A stretch of 5,027 nt of DNA from Planctomycetota bacterium. Its GTDB lineage: Bacteria; Planctomycetota; UBA1135. The notes under the pieces were generated by a model that saw nothing but the letters and a program-made list of their open reading frames with translations, had not been told where the DNA came from and searched no databases. A program made the translations under genes and the position numbers. The DNA lies in assembly GCA_014382465.1 (NCBI GenBank), contig JACNJP010000222.1, forward strand, positions 1 through 5,027, given 5' to 3'. Within the stretch, counting starts at the first letter, position 1, and every line of letters starts with the position of its first letter. Below are positions 1 to 5,027 of the stretch, in pieces.

Positions 1-795
1 CCAGAAGTACTCCAGCCACGGGTGCGGATCGTGGCTCCCCTCGTGCCAGCCCCGTGAGCTCTCCTCGAGGGTCTCGTAGTAGCTCTGCTTCGACTGCTCG
101 ATGATCCGCTCCAGGCTGATGTACCGCCCCACCTCGAAGCCTGCTCGATAGAGCAGGAGCAGCGTGACCAGCCGGGCGACGCGGCCGTTGCCGTCGCGGA
201 AGGGATGGATGCAGAGCAAGTCCAGCGCGACGAGCGGGATGAGCAGCAGGGCCTCCCGCTGCTGCTGGCTGAAGGCCTCGTTGGCCCGCGCGACCAAGCT
301 CTCGATGGCTCCCGGAGTCTCAACGACGGAAACGGTTCGGAACCGGACCCGCGCGATGCTGCCGTCCGGATTGCGCTCGACGATCTCGTTGTCCGCCGCC
401 TTCCACCGCCCGCCCTCGGCCGGGTGGTAGCGGTAGAGCGTCTGATGCAGCTGCAGCAGCACTCCCGCGGAGAGGGGCATGTGGGGGTGCGACTCGTGGA
501 TCAGGGCCAGGGCGTCGCGATAGCCTGCGATCTCCTGCTCGGAACGATCCCGCGGTTCGGTCCGCCTGAGCACCAAGGCTTCGATCCGCTTGCGCGGCGC
601 CTCGATCCCCTCGATCCGGTTGGAGGATTCACTCGACTCGACCGCCGCGACCTGCCGCAGGGCCTCCAAGGTCTCCGGCGTCTGCTTGGAGAACAGATCC
701 TGTCGCCCGCGGGCATGCCCCAGGGCGGTCAGGACGGCCAACTGCTCAGAATGGAAGGAGCAGGCGTCGAGGAAATCGTGGCTCAGCGAATGCAC
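1..795 (-). CDS. Fic-family protein AMP transferase with N-terminal autoinhibitory motif, 3' end cut by window edge
   Basis: Fic enzymes usually transfer AMP from ATP to a hydroxyl side chain of a target protein. The frame is open from the left edge to 795 (265 codons in the window; I translated it by hand). Numbered from GTG at 795, the full core motif HPFRDGNGRVAR is at residues 197-208, with catalytic H197, acidic D201 and the GNGR anion-binding loop. SSNRIEG at 57-63 matches the inhibitory (S/T)xxxE(G/N) helix, with E62 as the predicted blocking glutamate, so this is a class II, self-inhibited Fic. Residues 126-150 fit the substrate-docking flap. About 100 C-terminal residues, often a winged-helix domain in this family, are missing beyond the edge. 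The start is uncertain: the frame opens after a TAA at 852-850 and contains no ATG. GTG 795 has no clear ribosome site, and an out-of-frame ATG lies upstream at 842 (see findings). The gene lies 143 nt downstream of the aconitase-like gene on the same strand and may share its transcript. The target protein is unknown. Family call sure, start not. Confidence 0.93.
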   Translation of the reverse strand, partial: MHSLSHDFLDACSFHSEQLAVLTALGHARGRQDLFSKQTPETLEALRQVAAVESSESSNRIEGIEAPRKRIEALVLRRTEPRDRSEQEIAGYRDALALIHESHPHMPLSAGVLLQLHQTLYRYHPAEGGRWKAADNEIVERNPDGSIARVRFRTVSVVETPGAIESLVARANEAFSQQQREALLLIPLVALDLLCIHPFRDGNGRVARLVTLLLLYRAGFEVGRYISLERIIEQSKQSYYETLEESSRGWHEGSHDPHPWLEYFW

Positions 796-842
796 TGGAA
801 TGGGGAGGATATCCCATGAATGATGTAATAGAGAGGCTTCAT
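783..842 (-). CDS. Short ATG-led ORF in another frame over the Fic 5' end, possibly the true Fic N-terminus before a frameshift
   Basis: ATG at 842 opens 19 codons (MKPLYYIIHGISSPFQCIR) ending at TGA 785-783. It overlaps the open 5' part of the Fic frame. A change to the Fic frame just after the CAT codon at 818-816, equivalent to one missing base, would give MKPLYYIIH followed by WDILPIPVHSL and on into the Fic protein, which reads as a natural N-terminus. The alternatives are a chance short ORF or a leader peptide. The ATG overlaps the TAA of a two-codon reading (ATG-TGG-TAA) that sits at ideal spacing from a strong Shine-Dalgarno sequence. I treat it as probably the displaced start of the Fic gene and not as an independent gene. 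Confidence 0.35.
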   Translation of the reverse strand: MKPLYYIIHGISSPFQCIR

Positions 843-856
843 TACCACATTATTTG

Positions 857-864
857 ACCTCCTT
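857..864 (-). promoter_or_regulatory. Strong Shine-Dalgarno sequence upstream of the Fic gene
   Basis: The minus strand reads AAGGAGGT here, a near-complete anti-16S complement. Six bases later comes ATG (850-848), but it is followed at once by TGG and TAA, and that TAA overlaps the ATG at 842. A ribosome site this good normally marks a real gene start, so translation of the Fic gene was probably meant to begin here and not at GTG 795. It is evidence for either a small indel in this stretch or a stop-restart arrangement. Confidence 0.6.
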
Positions 865-938
865 CCCCAATTCCACGGCACCATACAACCTGTTGGCCCT
901 GTCTTCCGCGGGGCGGGATCCGGCTCCCGGGCCGGGGA

Positions 939-2936
<1,998 letters not shown>

Positions 2937-2981
2937 GTTTCACATCCGATCCGGCCACACAGCCGAGCCCGTCATTCTACC

Positions 2982-3108
2982 GCCTCCTCCGTCGCTTGAT
3001 CGCAGGTCGGGCGGCGAAGCCGCCCTGCCGCTTTGACCGAGCGAAGCGCTCTCACGTCGCGGCCGGGCGGCTTCGCCGCCCGACCTGCGATCAAGCGCCG
3101 GAGGAGGC
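2982..3108. repeat. 127-bp near-perfect palindrome with nested hairpins (REP/MITE-like)
   Basis: The arms 2982-3025 and 3065-3108 are inverted copies, 44 bp each, differing only at the 2992/3098 pair. Pairing resumes after one mismatch (3026/3064) for 3027-3031 with 3059-3063, and after an unpaired stretch again for 3039-3043 with 3047-3051. All pairs share one centre, base 3045, so this is a single palindrome and not two unrelated repeats. Each arm also folds on itself: GGGCGGC/GCCGCCC with a 3-base loop at 3009-3025 and at 3065-3081. It lies between two minus-strand genes and includes the stop codon of the hemerythrin-like gene. There is no T-run after either arm, so it is not a standard intrinsic terminator, and I see no target-site duplication or transposase. 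It could be a non-autonomous MITE, a REP-type repeat, or a hairpin controlling the aconitase mRNA. A TAGAAT (-10-like, minus strand) lies at 2974-2979, just past the left arm, without a convincing -35. Confidence 0.95.
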
Positions 3109-3483
3109 CGTCCCGAGGTCGCGGGAGTGAAGCCGTTGGATCAGCCGCGACTCGGTGGCCTCGTGCTCGGAGAGGGCGGCGAGCATGACCTGGGTGTTGC
3201 GGCGCAGGTGGAGCATCTGCGGCGACTTGCCCTGGGCGTAGACCGTGGCGCTCCCGAGGATGCTCCGCAGCCGGTCCATCAGCCGCCGATGGTCCCCCAT
3301 CATCCGCCGGATCGCATCCGACGCGTGCGGGTTGTCGAGCTCCAGCTCCTGCATCGTGCCGGCGGTCTCCTCGGCGCGGAATTGCAGCACCAGCATCTCC
3401 CGCAGCTTGCCCAGCCGCTCCGCCAGCTCCCCGGCCCAGACCTGGGCGCTGGCCGACCCCGGCTCTGGTCGCGGCATCTCCAA
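3091..3483 (-). CDS. Small helical protein resembling a hemerythrin (HHE) domain, incomplete ligand set
   Basis: This is a 130-residue all-helical-looking protein. Hemerythrin domains are four-helix bundles that bind a di-iron centre and O2 or iron. Visible landmarks, numbered from TTG 3483: FRAEE at 35-39, where a first-helix histidine would be expected but Q34 is found; DHRRLMDRL at 64-72, a typical H..L...L repeat; and EHEATE at 106-111, giving an H-x3-E pair (H107, E111). The metal site therefore looks partly degenerate and binding is doubtful. TTG 3483 is favoured because GGAGG lies 5 nt upstream; ATG 3477 is the alternative, removing two residues. No start codon is found further upstream before the in-frame stop at about 3573. 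The last five codons (ASSGA) and the TGA lie exactly in the right arm of the palindrome, so the original C-terminus may have been replaced. It is probably co-oriented and perhaps co-transcribed with the aconitase-like gene. An O2 or iron link to that Fe-S enzyme is only inference. Confidence 0.6.
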   Translation of the reverse strand: MEMPRPEPGSASAQVWAGELAERLGKLREMLVLQFRAEETAGTMQELELDNPHASDAIRRMMGDHRRLMDRLRSILGSATVYAQGKSPQMLHLRRNTQVMLAALSEHEATESRLIQRLHSRDLGTASSGA

Positions 3484-3631
3484 GAAGCCCTCCAGACCGC
3501 GGATCCGACCCTGGAGCCGGGTAACTGAGCCGGCCAGCCGTTGAGCCTGATGTCCTGGGCGAAGTGAAAGTCACTACGGCGGCCGGCCTCTTTTGTGCTA
3601 TCCTGACGGCAACTCGTTAGGGAGATTTCCG
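3484..3631. other. Divergent intergenic region where base composition changes
   Basis: The 148 bases lie between the starts of a minus-strand gene and a plus-strand gene and must hold both promoters if the join is natural. On the plus strand TGCTATCCT at 3596-3604 resembles an extended -10 (TATCCT at 3599-3604) about 15 bases before the ribosome site AGGGAG (3619-3624), but no good -35 is seen. On the minus strand I see no convincing promoter. Sequence to the left is strongly GC-rich and that to the right is milder, with the shift near 3590. Confidence 0.45.
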
Positions 3632-3670
3632 GTGCTGGAACGTCTCAAATCCTTCTACGGAGCGGGCTGA
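3632..3670 (+). CDS. 12-codon ORF overlapping the next gene by TGATG (possible leader peptide)
   Basis: GTG at 3632 opens the 12-residue peptide (M)LERLKSFYGAG. It has a good Shine-Dalgarno sequence, AGGGAG at 3619-3624, seven bases before the start. Its TGA (3668-3670) shares the A with the ATG of the following 432-codon gene, the classic arrangement for translational coupling. The next gene also has its own GGAG (3659-3662), seven bases from its ATG, inside this ORF. It may be a leader peptide, a very short gene, or the remnant of a longer gene cut down by deletion. No regulatory codon run (repeated amino acid) is seen, so classical attenuation is not supported. Confidence 0.4.
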   Translation: MLERLKSFYGAG

Positions 3671-4968
3671 TGATCATTGGCGGACCCTTCGAACTGCGAA
3701 AACGATACGGCGAAAACTGTTGGGCTGGCCCGGCCGGCATGGTTTCCACGCTGGACCTGTCGCCCATTGCAGCCCAAAGCGAACCCGCCGACGTCGTCGC
3801 GCGAGGCAATGCGTTGTTTCTGCTGGATGACGCCGCGCGGGTGGATCTGGCGAAGTATCACCTGTTCTCAGCCGGTTCCGCTGCGGCGGACGCGACGATG
3901 CGGCCAGTCGACCGGTCTGCGTTCCGCCGACTGTTTGGTGTGGGAATCTCTGACAGCACGGCGACGCTGAAAGATGCGATCGGCCAGGCGTTGATGGAAC
4001 TCAGTGATTCCAGCGGCAGCAGCGGGATCGGTTCGTTGCAGCCAGCGAAATCAAAACGCGGGTACAAGCTGCGGATTCAATTCGCAGGCAGCTGGTTTGA
4101 GAAGTTCGACGCATCGCATCCGCACGTCAGGAAGTGGCTGCAGCGGCAACGGGCCGACCTGCAGAAGATTTATGATCGGGACGGCGAAGAACGGGCCGGC
4201 AAGGTACTGGACTTCACCGCCCGCGAAATCAAACGCGCGACAGGATCAGAGCCCGACATCGGCGCGTTGATCCCGGAAAAGCTCAAAGGCAAAGTCAAAC
4301 GCGGCAACGCGCAGACGATCGTGACGGATGATTTCAGCGACATGGTAACGATCGATGACAACTGGACCGCCGTCAGCGGCGACGCGATCAACTTCAGTTC
4401 CAACGGTGCTTCGCTGGATTGCATGTATCCCGCGTCGTGGACAAGACAGGTCATTCGGCGCAACGAGGCGTTGAGCGCGGCGGATCATTACTCCCAGTTG
4501 GGCAGCATGACCCTGAGCGGGAGTCTGACGCAGCTGGGCCTGGTGGGTCGGTGCTCAAACTCAGACTACACCTGCTACGGCGTGCACTCGGTCTACGGAA
4601 ACACCGGCAACGCAGAGATCGCCAAACGGATCGCTGGCGTGGAAACATTACTGACCGGCAATTTCGCGATGGGTGTCGGTGCCGGCGTGGCGTGGAAACT
4701 GGACATCGCGGGCAGCGACCTGACCGTGACAAAGGACGAGTCGGAGAAAAGCTCCGTCACGGACAGTTCAATCACGGGCAACCTGTACGGCGGCATCCAC
4801 TGGCTGAGCAACGGCGGCGTCAGTTCGGCAGACGTTGACGATTTTGAATTGTCTGACGGCCTCGGTGGCGGTGTGGATGGCCGCAGGCTGAGCCGGATTG
4901 CTGGAACTCGATGTCCTTTGCTGTTTCCTGCGGATTCAGGCGGTATGCTGTTCTCATTCGGCGAGTGA
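3670..4968 (+). CDS. Uncharacterised protein with a C-terminal concanavalin A/LamG-like region
   Basis: I do not recognise this 432-residue protein by name. Residues 1-110 are mixed helix and strand without a signal peptide or membrane segment. A Ser/Gly linker (about 112-122, SDSSGSSGIGS) leads to a basic helical stretch (127-212) rich in K and R, with FEKFDASHPHVRKWLQRQ at 143-160. From about 217 to 396 the pattern changes to short beta strands: it opens with TDDFSDM, continues with NWTAVSGDAINFSSNGASL, and closes with GGVSSADVDDFELSDG. This open-and-close pattern is typical of jelly-roll (ConA/LamG-like) domains in phage structural, cell-surface and planctomycete proteins. The tail (397-432) is low in strand pattern and looks unlike the rest. 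ATG 3670 is supported by GGAG seven bases upstream and by the TGATG overlap with the preceding mini-ORF. Base composition is clearly milder than in the aconitase gene, consistent with transfer. A phage virion or neck/tail accessory role is possible but unproven. The ORF is very likely coding: it is long, and its frame gives a coherent domain pattern. Confidence 0.75.
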   Translation: MIIGGPFELRKRYGENCWAGPAGMVSTLDLSPIAAQSEPADVVARGNALFLLDDAARVDLAKYHLFSAGSAAADATMRPVDRSAFRRLFGVGISDSTATLKDAIGQALMELSDSSGSSGIGSLQPAKSKRGYKLRIQFAGSWFEKFDASHPHVRKWLQRQRADLQKIYDRDGEERAGKVLDFTAREIKRATGSEPDIGALIPEKLKGKVKRGNAQTIVTDDFSDMVTIDDNWTAVSGDAINFSSNGASLDCMYPASWTRQVIRRNEALSAADHYSQLGSMTLSGSLTQLGLVGRCSNSDYTCYGVHSVYGNTGNAEIAKRIAGVETLLTGNFAMGVGAGVAWKLDIAGSDLTVTKDESEKSSVTDSSITGNLYGGIHWLSNGGVSSADVDDFELSDGLGGGVDGRRLSRIAGTRCPLLFPADSGGMLFSFGE

Positions 4969-5027
4969 ATTTGAGAATTTCAACCGGCTGTTGCGCTAGC
5001 CTGCTGGCCAGAATCCCAATATTCAAT
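4969..5027. other. Non-coding 3' end of the window
   Basis: These 59 bases follow the stop of the 432-codon ORF. I see only a weak TTGA...TCAA inverted match in the first 20 bases and no stem plus T-run, so no terminator is called. No gene start is visible before the window ends. Confidence 0.4.

Noticed and set aside
205..819. 204-codon plus-strand open frame
   Set aside because: It lies antisense to the Fic gene, whose frame contains the full HPFRDGNGRVAR motif; the plus-strand product has no recognisable features.
2982..3108. Reading the palindrome as a CRISPR or direct-repeat array
   Set aside because: The two copies are inverted, not direct, and share one centre; there are no regularly spaced repeats or spacers.
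2972..3574. 200-codon minus-strand open frame over the palindrome and the hemerythrin-like gene
   Set aside because: It is in a different frame from the hemerythrin-like protein, is low-complexity R/A/G/P-rich, and crosses the palindrome, whose two arms give it matching segments.
4246..4488. Minus-strand short open frames inside 3670-4968
   Set aside because: They are antisense shadows without ribosome sites or motifs, and the plus-strand frame is long and has a coherent domain pattern.

Overview
This window looks like a piece of a high-GC bacterial chromosome, probably from an environmental or metagenomic source. The lineage cannot be fixed from sequence alone. The gene style would suit Planctomycetota, Myxococcota, Gemmatimonadota or a similar GC-rich phylum. 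Two composition regimes are visible. The left two thirds (about 1-3590) is GC-rich, very strongly so in the aconitase gene: one 60-base line at 1741-1800 is 75% GC. The right third is milder: one line at 4321-4380 is 57% GC. I only sampled these lines and did not compute a full profile. The change falls in a divergent intergenic region, so it may mark an island or prophage edge, or a chimeric join.

Left block, all on the minus strand and read from right to left: a small hemerythrin-like protein (3483-3091), a 127-bp near-perfect palindrome (2982-3108), an aconitase-superfamily [4Fe-4S] hydro-lyase of 665 residues (2936-939), and a Fic-family AMP transferase cut by the left edge (795-1). The hydro-lyase has the domain order of AcnB, with the swivel domain before the catalytic domains, but lacks the HEAT domain. 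The Fic gene has all the catalytic residues and an N-terminal autoinhibitory motif. Its reading frame, however, has no ATG, although an excellent Shine-Dalgarno sequence and an out-of-frame ATG lie just upstream, which suggests a one-base frameshift near its start.

The palindrome is the most striking non-coding structure. Its two 44-bp arms differ at one position, it has an in-register central hairpin, and its right arm encodes the last five residues and the stop codon of the hemerythrin-like gene. It may be a MITE/REP-like element, and if transcribed it would fold into a long hairpin between the hemerythrin-like and aconitase genes.

Right block, plus strand: a tiny 12-codon ORF with a good ribosome binding site overlaps, through TGATG, the start of a 432-residue ORF. 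That ORF has a charged helical N-terminal half and a C-terminal half that reads like a concanavalin A/LamG-type jelly roll. Its function is unknown; a phage-like or planctomycete-type structural or surface protein is a guess. No tRNA, rRNA, CRISPR array, transposase or complete mobile element was seen.
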